Shown: positions 1-6,828 of the stretch, piece after piece
How positions within the stretch are numbered: the stretch's first letter is position 1
How the letters are laid out: every line of letters starts with the position of its first letter
Notes under the pieces: generated by a model
The model's input: only the letters and a program-made list of their open reading frames with translations
Databases searched by the model: none
Told to the model about the DNA's origin: nothing
DNA from: an uncultured Bacillota bacterium
Lineage (GTDB): Bacteria; Bacillota; Clostridia; Peptostreptococcales; Anaerovoracaceae
NCBI GenBank assembly: GCA_946408315.1
Contig: CAMJRV010000106.1
Location: 1 to 7,693, forward strand
Length of the DNA: 7,693 nt
Reading direction: 5' to 3'
Translations under genes and position numbers: made by a program

Positions 1-1367
1 GCCATAAGGGCGTCGCCGTAGGAAGCACCCAGGGTAATTTCCGGGATTTGAATTGGTTTGCCCAGAATATCGGAAACGATCTGCATCCAAACCGGATTCT
101 TCGTGCCGCCGCCTGCGATAATAACGCTTTCCGGCATCAAACCGTGGTTTTGGAACATCCGCATATGGGAACCGAGGGAATAGGTCACAGCTTCTAGTGC
201 CGCACGGTTTATCTCTTTGCGTGTGTGACTGCCAGAAAGGCCGAACATTACGCCCTTGGCATCCGGGTCGTTGATCGGACTGCGCTCTCCGTAAAAATAC
301 GGCAAAACGATAAGGCCGCCGCTACCCGGGGCAACCTCTGCCGCTTCTTCAGCCATGACTGAATAGGCATTCGGGCCCCCTAGCTTGGCCGCTTCGACCT
401 CTGCGCTGTAATACACATCGCGCACCCACTTTGTCAGAGTTCCTGCACAGTTAGTGCCGCCGGTCGCAGCAAAGCTGCCCGGTATTGTAAAAGGATTGCT
501 GCCCGGAAAATTATCCTGCGAGGCGTCCATGTGCCCTTCCAGACAATAGATATAGAACATGGTCGAGCCAAACTGGACAAACAGCGTCCCCGGCGTTACA
601 AGTCCGCCCGCTATGGATTCCGCGGTGGAATCACCTGTGCCGACAATGACCGGTGTGCCGGCCAAGAGTCCGCACTCGCCCGCCGCTTCAGCGGTGATGC
701 CGCCCGCAACGTCAGTTACATCACCGATGGTTGCCATCTGATCGGCCCGGCAGAAGCGGGGACCGTGCTCTTCGTTATATGTCCCGTCCTGCTTATAGAT
801 CGGGCGAAAAGCCGCTTTTGCCAAGTAGCTGTCTATCGTATACTTCCCCGTCAGCTTCGCTGTCAAATAGGATGAGCCCGTCAGAAATTTGTATGTTCGT
901 GCGTAGATATCCGGCTCGTTTTCCTTGATCCAGAGGATTTTGGCAGCAATATCGTCGGAGCGCGGAATGTGGCCAAACATTGCGGCCACGCCCTCTTCTC
1001 CCAATTCATTAACCAGTTTCTCGATCTGCGGGCCGGAACGCGCGTCAATCCCGTAGAGGATAGCCTTGCGCAGCGGCTTGCAGTTTTCATCCACCGCAAT
1101 GCAGTCGCAGCCCATCACGCTTGTTCCGACGCCTACGATCCGTTCCGGTCCGATGCCTGCCTTTTCCATGAGGCCGCAGCTGATCTCGCAAAAATCGGAC
1201 CACCAAATTTCGGCATCCATTTCAAAATAATTCGGCTGTGGATTCTCCATTGCGTGGGGCACCGAAAAGTCCGCAATAGAGCGAAAGTTTCCGTCGATTA
1301 GCACGCCCTTTGACTCGTTTGTACCAATGTCCACTCCAAGCAACAACTTGTCTGTCAGTCCATCCAT
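1..1367 (-). CDS. FGGY-family carbohydrate kinase (xylulokinase-like), C-terminus cut by window edge
   Basis: ATP-dependent sugar kinase of the FGGY family, the probable cytoplasmic phosphorylation step of this operon. About 455 codons are visible; family members are near 500 residues, so roughly the last 45 lie off the window. Seen: N-terminal phosphate-binding loop GVDIGT (residues 11-16); GTGDST with the likely catalytic base Asp246; an exact match to FGGY signature 2 starting at GVMFGL (residues 372-392); and the nucleotide-binding AGGGT (418-422). The ATG at 1367 is chosen because GAGGGAGG (1379-1386) lies upstream and GVDIGT begins ten residues in. The gene follows the BtpA-like gene by 19 nt, so it is co-transcribed. 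Substrate is unknown: family membership alone does not separate xylulose, ribulose, glycerol or unusual keto-sugars. The family call is firm; the specificity is not. Confidence 0.93.
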   Translation of the reverse strand, partial: MDGLTDKLLLGVDIGTNESKGVLIDGNFRSIADFSVPHAMENPQPNYFEMDAEIWWSDFCEISCGLMEKAGIGPERIVGVGTSVMGCDCIAVDENCKPLRKAILYGIDARSGPQIEKLVNELGEEGVAAMFGHIPRSDDIAAKILWIKENEPDIYARTYKFLTGSSYLTAKLTGKYTIDSYLAKAAFRPIYKQDGTYNEEHGPRFCRADQMATIGDVTDVAGGITAEAAGECGLLAGTPVIVGTGDSTAESIAGGLVTPGTLFVQFGSTMFYIYCLEGHMDASQDNFPGSNPFTIPGSFAATGGTNCAGTLTKWVRDVYYSAEVEAAKLGGPNAYSVMAEEAAEVAPGSGGLIVLPYFYGERSPINDPDAKGVMFGLSGSHTRKEINRAALEAVTYSLGSHMRMFQNHGLMPESVIIAGGGTKNPVWMQIVSDILGKPIQIPEITLGASYGDALM

Positions 1368-1386
1368 TTTCTTTTCAGCCTCCCTC

Positions 1387-2172
1387 TTACCGCCGTGCGA
1401 TCTCCATGAATGATTTCACTTTCTCCAGATCGACGCGCCCGTCCGCACCCTTCAGGGCAGTCCCGGCACAAGCTCCGTCCGCCACTTGCAATATCTTTTC
1501 GATCGTATCGTGGCGGCAGCCTGTATTACAGAACACAGGCACGTTTTTCTTTTTTGCAAGAAGCGCGACTTCTTCAAGAAATTCCATGCTTGTTTCCTGT
1601 CCGGCTCCGGGGCCCGATACGCAAAGGCCGCCCATAAAGCCGCCCTGGCAAAGCCCGTTCAAAACTTCTTCCGTCGTCTGATCGCCAAGCCGCGTGTCGC
1701 CTTCCGGATTAAACTTGCAAAGGAGCTGGATCTCCGGATGGCCAAGAGTGTATTTGAGACGGACCATATCGCCATAGTTCACGCTGTGGAGTCCGTAAGC
1801 GCCAGTATATACGCCGCCAAACGCGCTGCGTCCGAAGGAAGCGCCCAGCGCCGCCGCCATTTTGATGGTCTCTTCCGGATTATAAACAACATTCACTCCA
1901 AACGGAACGCAAATATCATTTTTCAAAGATCCGATTACTGCCGACATGGCCATAAGCGTCACAGTGCCGGTATGCGGCGTAATCGGGAAGCAATATTCAT
2001 TGGCAATCAAGACGCCGTCCACTCCGCCATCCTGCAGCGCCTTGAGGTCGGCCGCCGCATGCTCCATGATCGTATCAATGGAGCCGCAAAATGCCGGCTC
2101 ACCGGGCAGCGCGTCCAGATGCAAAAGTGCGATAATCGGTTTATCAGTTCCAAATAGATCCTTTGTCCACAT
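1387..2172 (-). CDS. BtpA/SgcQ-family TIM-barrel protein
   Basis: Member of the BtpA/SgcQ family (COG0434), a TIM barrel named after a photosystem I biogenesis protein but often found in heterotroph sugar operons such as E. coli sgc, where its reaction is not settled. Seen (261-residue numbering): LLHLDALPG at 16-24, GVDGVLIANEY at 50-60, PFGVNV at 90-95, SGPGAGQ at 186-192, CNTGC at 215-219, and a C-terminal GTALKGADGRVD, which looks like the phosphate-binding end of a TIM barrel. Length fits the family. An in-frame ATG at 2181 directly abuts AGGAG (2182-2186), too close for initiation. The ATG at 2172 has 9 nt spacing and is preferred, starting MWTKDLFG. The gene lies 70 nt after the isomerase-like gene and 19 nt before the kinase. 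The context suggests a phosphorylated-sugar substrate, but this is inference. Confidence 0.92.
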   Translation of the reverse strand: MWTKDLFGTDKPIIALLHLDALPGEPAFCGSIDTIMEHAAADLKALQDGGVDGVLIANEYCFPITPHTGTVTLMAMSAVIGSLKNDICVPFGVNVVYNPEETIKMAAALGASFGRSAFGGVYTGAYGLHSVNYGDMVRLKYTLGHPEIQLLCKFNPEGDTRLGDQTTEEVLNGLCQGGFMGGLCVSGPGAGQETSMEFLEEVALLAKKKNVPVFCNTGCRHDTIEKILQVADGACAGTALKGADGRVDLEKVKSFMEIARR

Positions 2173-2242
2173 TGGTATCATCTCCTGTTCATTTTCTCTC
2201 TTTTTCGGTCCTTATCTGCGTATACGGCGCTACGCTTCGAGT

Positions 2243-3088
2243 TCAGCCTTTCATATAGCTGCGCAAGGTACGGTATGACTGCTCGTCCGCTTTCGCCGGG
2301 TCATCGTAATATCGACCGTCCGTAATCTCCTGTGTTAGTGCGCCTTGATAATGATTGGCCTTGATGACCTCCATATATCCGTCCAGGGAACGGTCTCCGT
2401 CGCCCCAAGCCAAATGAAAATAAGGTGTTCCGTCCACGAAATGCATATGTACGATCTCGCTGCCGAAGGTATGGAACCATTCTTCCATGCTCTCTCCGGC
2501 CACTGACATTGCACAGGTGTCGATCATCGGCTTGATGTTATCGCAGCTCAGTTCTTTCAGATACTGTTCCAACGTTGGCAGGTTGTTTACCAAATTGGAT
2601 TCTGCCGACCGCAGGCTCTCCATCACCAGCGTCAGGCCAATTTTTTTTGCCTCATTGCAGTACCATTCCATAAAATCGAGGCTACGCTTCCAGGCTTCCT
2701 CACGGGGCTCGTCCAAAAGTCCCCAACCGGAATGGCAGGCCACCTGCCGACAGTCCAGATCGGCCGCCAGCTCCAGCGCATGACGGAAACACCTCTTACT
2801 CTGATCAATCTTTTCTGCGCCAGCCACCGCATATTGCCAGGGGCCCATGCAGTTATCAGGCGTAACGCAGACCACTCGTAATCCCGAATCCCGAATCGTC
2901 TGTATCAACTCCGCCCGGTCCGCAATGCCTTCCGCCGTCATCTGCACATGAGGTGCCGCACAAAAGAGCTCGATGTTCTGATACCCGGCCCGCTTCTGCG
3001 ACTCAAGCATATACTTCAGAGAATAATAATGATAATGTATGCCCATTGCCGCCGGCTGTTCCGGCGAAATTATCTTTTCTTCTGCCAT
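2243..3088 (-). CDS. Sugar isomerase/epimerase, xylose-isomerase-like TIM barrel, FrlC-like
   Basis: A 281-residue protein of the AP-endonuclease-2/xylose-isomerase-like TIM-barrel superfamily, which typically carries out divalent-metal-dependent ketose epimerisation or aldose-ketose isomerisation. The expected metal and acid/base residues are visible: Glu157 (VMESL), Asp190 (MIDTCAM), His216 (VHMHFVD) and Glu254 (LTQEI). ACHSGWG at 117-123 lies near the active-site mouth. ESN followed by D-x-CAM and H-x-H-x-VD recalls fructoselysine 3-epimerase FrlC more than D-tagatose or L-rhamnose isomerases; this comparison is from memory, not a search. Its ribosome binding site is excellent: GGAGGAGG about 7 nt before the ATG. 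It is the third gene of the operon, 57 nt after the ABC ATPase. Hydroxypyruvate isomerase or myo-inosose enzymes share the fold and cannot be excluded. Fold is near certain; reaction is open. Confidence 0.9.
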   Translation of the reverse strand: MAEEKIISPEQPAAMGIHYHYYSLKYMLESQKRAGYQNIELFCAAPHVQMTAEGIADRAELIQTIRDSGLRVVCVTPDNCMGPWQYAVAGAEKIDQSKRCFRHALELAADLDCRQVACHSGWGLLDEPREEAWKRSLDFMEWYCNEAKKIGLTLVMESLRSAESNLVNNLPTLEQYLKELSCDNIKPMIDTCAMSVAGESMEEWFHTFGSEIVHMHFVDGTPYFHLAWGDGDRSLDGYMEVIKANHYQGALTQEITDGRYYDDPAKADEQSYRTLRSYMKG

Positions 3089-3145
3089 TTGTCCGCCTCC
3101 TCCGAAATCCTGATCATTCCGTCCGCATCAGAGCGGCCTGCGGCC

Positions 3146-3886
3146 TTACCCCTGACGATACCTGCTGAGAAATTCCTTCGTTCTTTCTTTCTGCGGATTA
3201 TTGAAAACATGGTCCGGCGTACCCTGTTCCAAAATGATACCCGCGTCCATGAAAACGACACGGCTGGAGATCTCCTTGGCAAACATCATTTCATGGGTCA
3301 CGATCACCATAGTGATCCCCGATTCCGCAAGAGAACGAATGACCGCAAGGACCTCGCCCACCATCTCCGGGTCAAGCGCCGAAGTCGGCTCGTCAAACAT
3401 TAGCAGATCCGGCTGCATACAAAGCGCACGCGCGATCGCAACACGCTGTTTCTGACCGCCCGAAAGCTGAGACGGACGTGCATTGCGATAGGCGCTCATG
3501 CCGACAACTTTAAGATATTTCCGTGCCAGCGCCTCTGCTTCCTGCTTGTTCTTCTTACCGACGATCTCAGCTCCGATCGTGCAGTTTTTTAGGGCGCTCA
3601 TATTCGCGAAAAGATTGAATGACTGAAACACCATGCCAACTCTTGAACGGAAGTGGTTCTTATCCTTGGGCCGATAGGATACCGGCGTTCCCTCGAATAC
3701 GATCTCGCCGCCGCTGGGTGTTTCCAGCATATTGATACAGCGCAGCAGTGTCGACTTTCCGGAACCAGAGGTGCCGATCACGCTGATGACCTCGCCCTTC
3801 TCAACTTCAAAGTCGATATCCTTCAGCACCTGATGAGTGCCGAAGCTTTTTTCCAAATGATTTACCTTCAAAATCGGTTCACTCAT
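3146..3886 (-). CDS. ABC transporter ATP-binding protein, polar amino acid (PAAT/GlnQ-HisP) type
   Basis: The 246-residue energy-coupling ATPase of a polar-amino-acid-type importer, acting at the inner face of the membrane with the permease encoded just upstream. All motifs are intact: Walker [10 protein letters not shown] (38-46), Q-loop Gln88 (MVFQSFNLF), signature LSGGQKQR (141-148), Walker B LLMFDEP (161-167) with catalytic Glu166, D-loop SALD, and H-loop His198 (VTHEM). Length and the [11 protein letters not shown] segment are typical of GlnQ/HisP-class ATPases. Its start codon overlaps the permease stop as ATGA, implying translational coupling and a joint complex. The PAAT group mainly moves polar amino acids but also opines and other amino-acid derivatives, so a sugar-amino-acid conjugate is possible given the downstream sugar enzymes. 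No specificity can be read from an ATPase. Confidence 0.96.
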   Translation of the reverse strand: MSEPILKVNHLEKSFGTHQVLKDIDFEVEKGEVISVIGTSGSGKSTLLRCINMLETPSGGEIVFEGTPVSYRPKDKNHFRSRVGMVFQSFNLFANMSALKNCTIGAEIVGKKNKQEAEALARKYLKVVGMSAYRNARPSQLSGGQKQRVAIARALCMQPDLLMFDEPTSALDPEMVGEVLAVIRSLAESGITMVIVTHEMMFAKEISSRVVFMDAGIILEQGTPDHVFNNPQKERTKEFLSRYRQG

Positions 3887-4650
3887 GACTCAGTTACCTC
3901 CGCTTCGTCTTCGTTATCCAAAATCAACTCATAGTTGCGAGAACCCTCCAGTACGCGTCCCAGGATTTGCAGCAAGCGAGACATTGTAAAAGTAAGAACG
4001 AAATAGATGACACAAATAATGAGATAGGTCTCAAAGAATTTGTAATAAGTGCCCGCAACGCTCTTGGCGGCAAAATACAGCTCCGTGACCGCAATGACGT
4101 TGAGCACCGAGGTGTCCTTGATGGCAGAAATAAAGGTATTGCCGATCTGGGGAATGAGGTTTTTAAAAACTTGGGGCATGATCACATGGTACATGATCTG
4201 CGCATAACTCATACCCACGGCTTGTCCGCCTTCGATCTGCCCCGGATCGATACCGCTGATGGCGCCGCGCACGGATTCGGACATGTAAGCTCCGATATTC
4301 AAAGCGAGCACCAGCACACCAGCGTAAAATGACGGGATGTCGAAGCCCCAAAGTGACATAGTACCATAATATACGACGGTTGCCTGCACCATCATAGGCG
4401 TTCCGCGGAAGATCTCCACATAAACTGCCAAAGTCGCCTTCACCACCCACATCAATCCGCGTGAAACAGGAGATGCACCTTGATCCACGACAACGCTGCG
4501 GACGACGCCGACTACAAAGCCGATCAAACACCCCAGAATCGTACCGATGATTGCAAGCTCCAGCGTGACCCCAAGCCCGCGCATAAAGTCTAAAAAATAT
4601 TTTTCTACGAGAAATGCAACCCATCCAAAAAATGTTGCCGGCATATTCAT
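3883..4650 (-). CDS. ABC transporter permease, polar amino acid (HisM/GlnP) type
   Basis: Integral membrane permease, 255 residues, of the His/Glu/Gln/Arg/opine ABC family. Seen: a first long hydrophobic segment at about 29-50; the family-typical [11 protein letters not shown] at 79-89; hydrophobic stretches at about 90-120, 166-190 and 207-230; and the EAA cytoplasmic loop contacting the ATPase ([22 protein letters not shown] region, 139-160). The acidic tail ([11 protein letters not shown]) is cytoplasmic. It is the first gene of the operon, preceded by GAGAGGAGA with about 8 nt spacing to the ATG at 4650; an ATG two codons later is possible but less well placed. There is one permease gene only, so a homodimeric channel is likely, as in many Firmicute PAAT systems. 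The cognate substrate-binding protein is not beside it. Confidence 0.95.
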   Translation of the reverse strand: MNMPATFFGWVAFLVEKYFLDFMRGLGVTLELAIIGTILGCLIGFVVGVVRSVVVDQGASPVSRGLMWVVKATLAVYVEIFRGTPMMVQATVVYYGTMSLWGFDIPSFYAGVLVLALNIGAYMSESVRGAISGIDPGQIEGGQAVGMSYAQIMYHVIMPQVFKNLIPQIGNTFISAIKDTSVLNVIAVTELYFAAKSVAGTYYKFFETYLIICVIYFVLTFTMSRLLQILGRVLEGSRNYELILDNEDEAEVTES

Positions 4651-4732
4651 TCTGATACTCTCCTCTCAAATTCTGCGTTTTCCAAAGAAATAACTATACA
4701 TTCGGAGAAATTGTTCAAGGAACTTATTTTTG

Positions 4733-4783
4733 AATCAATTTGATTTAATATTTATCATATTACGTAGTTTGTCAATCTGATTT
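4733..4783. promoter_or_regulatory. Candidate paired operator sites on the operon promoter
   Basis: The 12-mer TCAATYTGATTT occurs twice, at 4735-4746 and 4772-4783, 37 bp apart. The first lies in a perfect 13-bp palindrome, AATCAA-T-TTGATT (4733-4745), covering the expected transcription start. The second, matching that palindrome at 10 of 13 positions, overlaps the -35 box. Such placement fits a repressor blocking RNA polymerase. The family of the regulator cannot be told and its gene is not in the window. Confidence 0.5.
4747..4775 (-). promoter_or_regulatory. Candidate sigma-A promoter of the transport/catabolism operon
   Basis: On the minus strand a perfect -35 TTGACA (4770-4775) is followed after exactly 17 nt by AATATT (4747-4752), which matches TATAAT at four of six positions including the two most conserved. 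The start would be near 4740, leaving a leader of about 90 nt before the permease ATG. Inferred from sequence only. Confidence 0.6.
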
Positions 4784-4971
4784 GAGTCATAAAACTCAAT
4801 TCAAATCAAATCGCTGCAAATCAACTCATACACAACGTTATGTGACAATATGGATAGTATCACAAATATGGTCAGCCTGAAGGTATTAGCTTTGTACGTC
4901 AAAAGAATTCTCGGACCGTTTCTGCTGAGCTTCTTTGGCTTTTAACACCGTAACCGTTATTCCTGATAATC

Positions 4972-5035
4972 GAGTAGGGGGAAATTAATTCCCCCTCTCA
5001 CACCACCTAGCATGCCGTTCGGCACTAGGCGGTTC
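4972..5035 (-). ncRNA. Group II intron domains V and VI
   Basis: Domain V (about 5002-5035): on the minus strand ACCGCCTAG pairs with CTAGGTGGT (one G-U) around an upper stem TGCC-GAAC-GGCA, with a 2-nt bulge near 5011-5013. A CGC triad (5029-5031) sits where class C introns have their catalytic triad. Domain VI (4972-4999): GAG pairs with CTC and AGGGGGAA with TTCCCCCT, leaving A4975 unpaired between the two helices as the likely branch point, 6-9 nt from the intron end. Pairings were worked out by hand. Confidence 0.82.
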
Positions 5036-6287
5036 AATTCAAATAGTATTCTACACAACTAATGAGACCTCGCTTTGCGAGGATTTCTTTTGAGATTTTG
5101 TGGAGACCTGTTGTTTTAGACACCGCCTGATAATGATCTGCCAAACCGGCGGACTGTTTCGCCATCCACTCGGGTGCTCCCACCTTGCGTAATCCCCAGT
5201 ATCTCTTTTGGCTGGTTTTCCACTGCTTCCAGATGATGATTCTCATTCTCGTTCTCAGGCGTCCATCAATTCTACTGAGGTTTTGTTTCATCTTTCCAAT
5301 CCGGTAGTAATTGATCCAGCCTCTGATGACCCAGTTCAATCTCTGGATTCTTTCATCCATACTGATTGACCATGAGCGGTTGGTCAGCTTTTTCAGCTTT
5401 CTCTCAAAGTTCTTTATCGAGTCTCGATGCGGCCGCGCTTCCCATTTTTCGCCCATTTTCACAAACCCAAATCCCAGGTATTTTAGCTGGCTTGGCTTTG
5501 TTACTTTCGTCTTCGTCATGTTCACTTTTAGTCCGAGCTTCCGTTCTATCCACTTCGTTACCGTGTGCATTACCCGATTGGCTGCCGCACTGCTTCCCAC
5601 TGCTATCACACAGTCGTCCGCATATCTGACGAAGTTCAAGCCTCTTGCCTCCAGTTCTTTGTCTAGCTCGTTCAACATGATGTTACTCAGGATCGGCGAC
5701 AGGTTTCCTCCTTGAGGGGTCCCCACGTCGGTAGCTTCATATTTCCCCTTGTCCATCACTCCCGCTTTCAAGTATTTACTGATCAGTGACTCTGTGTCAG
5801 GGTCTTTTATGATTTTCCCTACCAGTGTCATCAGCTTGTCTTGCGGTACGTTATCAAAAAACTTCTCCAGATCTATGTCCACTATGTACAGATACCCGTC
5901 ATTGAGATATTCCAGCAATTTCACTATCGCTTGCTGGGCTCTCCTTTCCGGCCTGAATCCATAGCTGTATTCACTGAAGTATGGCTCTACTATGGGTGTT
6001 ATCACCTGCACGATTGCCTGTTCTATGATCCTATCCACTACGCTCGGTATCCCCAGCTTCCGTACTCCCCCATCCGGCTTTGGTATCTCTACCCGAAGCA
6101 CTGGTTGCGGTTTGTACTTCCGCTTCTCGATACACTCCTTGATGCTCGGCCAGTTCTCTTTTAAGTATCCCTGTATCTCCTCTGTGGTGATTCCGTCCAC
6201 TCCGCTAGCTCCCTTGTTCGCTTTCACTTTCTTGTAGGCCAGCAACATGTTCTCCTGGCTAAGTATCTCTTCCATTAGTTTGCTCAC
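5034..6287 (-). CDS. ltrA: Group II intron reverse transcriptase/maturase (class C, no endonuclease domain)
   Basis: A 417-residue intron-encoded protein that aids splicing of its own RNA and copies it at the target site. Seen in order: an N-terminal RT0 region (SQENMLLAYKKVKANKGASG, 10-29); fingers and palm with EIPKPDGGVRKLGIPSV (67-83) and YSYGFRPERRA (108-118); catalytic Asp137 in VDIDLEKFFD; TPQGGNLSP (190-198); and the active-site YADD (222-225). These are followed by a basic thumb/X maturase domain to the end (RTRMRIIIWKQW at 345-356). No zinc-finger or HNH endonuclease follows, and the length is typical of class C. The start is GTG at 6287, with AGGAG 6 nt upstream; the ATG four codons in would have poor spacing. 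The TGA stop overlaps the first bases of domain V. There are no frameshifts or lost catalytic residues. Confidence 0.95.
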   Translation of the reverse strand: MSKLMEEILSQENMLLAYKKVKANKGASGVDGITTEEIQGYLKENWPSIKECIEKRKYKPQPVLRVEIPKPDGGVRKLGIPSVVDRIIEQAIVQVITPIVEPYFSEYSYGFRPERRAQQAIVKLLEYLNDGYLYIVDIDLEKFFDNVPQDKLMTLVGKIIKDPDTESLISKYLKAGVMDKGKYEATDVGTPQGGNLSPILSNIMLNELDKELEARGLNFVRYADDCVIAVGSSAAANRVMHTVTKWIERKLGLKVNMTKTKVTKPSQLKYLGFGFVKMGEKWEARPHRDSIKNFERKLKKLTNRSWSISMDERIQRLNWVIRGWINYYRIGKMKQNLSRIDGRLRTRMRIIIWKQWKTSQKRYWGLRKVGAPEWMAKQSAGLADHYQAVSKTTGLHKISKEILAKRGLISCVEYYLN

Positions 6288-6828
6288 ACTCGTCTCCTTT
6301 TCTTGTTTGCTCCCGCATATATTAGCCTTACCTCCTATGAATCTTTCGCTCCGTTACGTCTTTGCTACTCCGATTCTCGTCAAGCCTATACACTCACATT
6401 CTTAAGTCCATTTGACCTTGAATTGTTCGGCCCTTCCTGATTCCTCAGTACTATGGCCTCTGCTGACTTCTCACAGTTCGTTGTTACTACGGATTCCTCC
6501 GCCTGCGAGACCTCACGGGATAAGTCCTCAATCTTTCCTCGTCTACCTGCCTGATTTACCTGCATGGGTTACGGTTGCCTTTTGGACTTCACTGCTTACG
6601 GCCAGCTTATCCGCCATACAAGCCTTGGTATCAGGTTTCTGTTCGTCAGGCTACGACTTCGCTATTGCTTCTTCTCTCCCACACCTCACGATGTGAAACT
6701 TGCAAGTCGCTTTCGGGTTCGTCGGCAACTACGCCCCTTGTGGACTTTCACCACAGATTGACGGCATGCCCGTCATACCGCAAACCAGTCCTAGTTGGGA
6801 CTAGGACTGGTTCGGCTGCCTGTTGCAC
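6288..6828 (-). ncRNA. Group II intron 5' ribozyme region (domain I to start of domain IV)
   Basis: Non-coding, structured part of the intron, 541 nt. The minus strand opens with GTGCAAC, then a perfect 13-bp hairpin with a 4-nt loop (arms 6783-6795 and 6800-6812), and then GGTGAAAGTCCAC, a sequence commonly seen in domain I. Many GAAA-like loops and purine-rich stretches follow. AAAAGG at 6578-6583 could pair with the CTTTT of the 5' exon as an exon-binding site; that is a guess. Domains II and III were not delimited. Candidate reading frames here are short and lack ribosome binding sites. Confidence 0.75.

Larger units (their letters stand above)
4651..4967. other. Intergenic region between group II intron and ABC operon
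   Basis: About 317 nt without a convincing gene. The part nearest the operon (4651-4811) is AT-rich and holds the leader, promoter and operator-like palindromes. Further inverted repeats upstream of the -35 are TTGAGT/ACTCAA (4782-4787, 4794-4799), GATTTGA/TCAAATC (4779-4785, 4801-4807) and TGTGA/TCACA (4841-4845, 4860-4864). Next to the intron, the minus strand from 4966 to the TAA at 4886 reads openly for 26 codons with charged residues such as KAKEAQQKRSE. It has no proper start and may be a gene remnant or chance. No riboswitch or T-box hallmark was recognised in the leader. Confidence 0.6.
4968..6828 (-). mobile_element. Group IIC (bacterial class C) intron, apparently full length
   Basis: A retroelement of about 1.86 kb, transcribed on the minus strand. 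The 5' end is set at 6828, where GTGCAAC (GUGYG-like intron start) follows directly after the T-run of the hpf terminator. The 3' end lies just past domain VI at about 4968; 4966-4969 are all possible, since AT occurs at both ends of that range. Between them lie about 540 nt of 5' ribozyme sequence, the maturase gene, and domains V and VI. Insertion beside a terminator hairpin, a maturase without an endonuclease domain, and a CGC triad candidate in domain V all indicate class C. Such introns move by retrohoming, usually into the lagging strand behind terminator stem-loops. All parts look intact, so the element may be active. Confidence 0.88.

Noticed and set aside
1486..2157. Long plus-strand reading frame (223 codons) antisense to the BtpA-like gene
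   Set aside because: No ribosome binding site, composition rich in Arg/His/Ala typical of an antisense shadow, and the opposite strand encodes a clear family protein.
2173..2181. Upstream ATG (2181) as start of the BtpA-like gene
   Set aside because: AGGAG abuts this ATG with no spacer; the ATG at 2172 has a normal 9-nt spacing.
4651..4700. Catabolite-responsive (cre) site near TTGGAAAACGCAG
   Set aside because: The CG is displaced by one base from the consensus WTGNAANCGNWNNCW and the right half does not match.
4651..4746. Riboswitch or T-box in the permease leader
   Set aside because: The leader is about 90 nt and AT-rich, with only a 4-bp hairpin (GTTC-CTT-GAAC); no T-box motif or known aptamer core was seen.
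5311..5715. Plus-strand frame of 134 codons opposite the maturase
   Set aside because: Serine/phenylalanine-rich shadow of the maturase gene; no recognisable domain or ribosome binding site.
6783..6812. 13-bp hairpin as an intrinsic terminator
   Set aside because: No T-run follows on either strand, and it lies just inside the group II intron where a domain I arm is expected.
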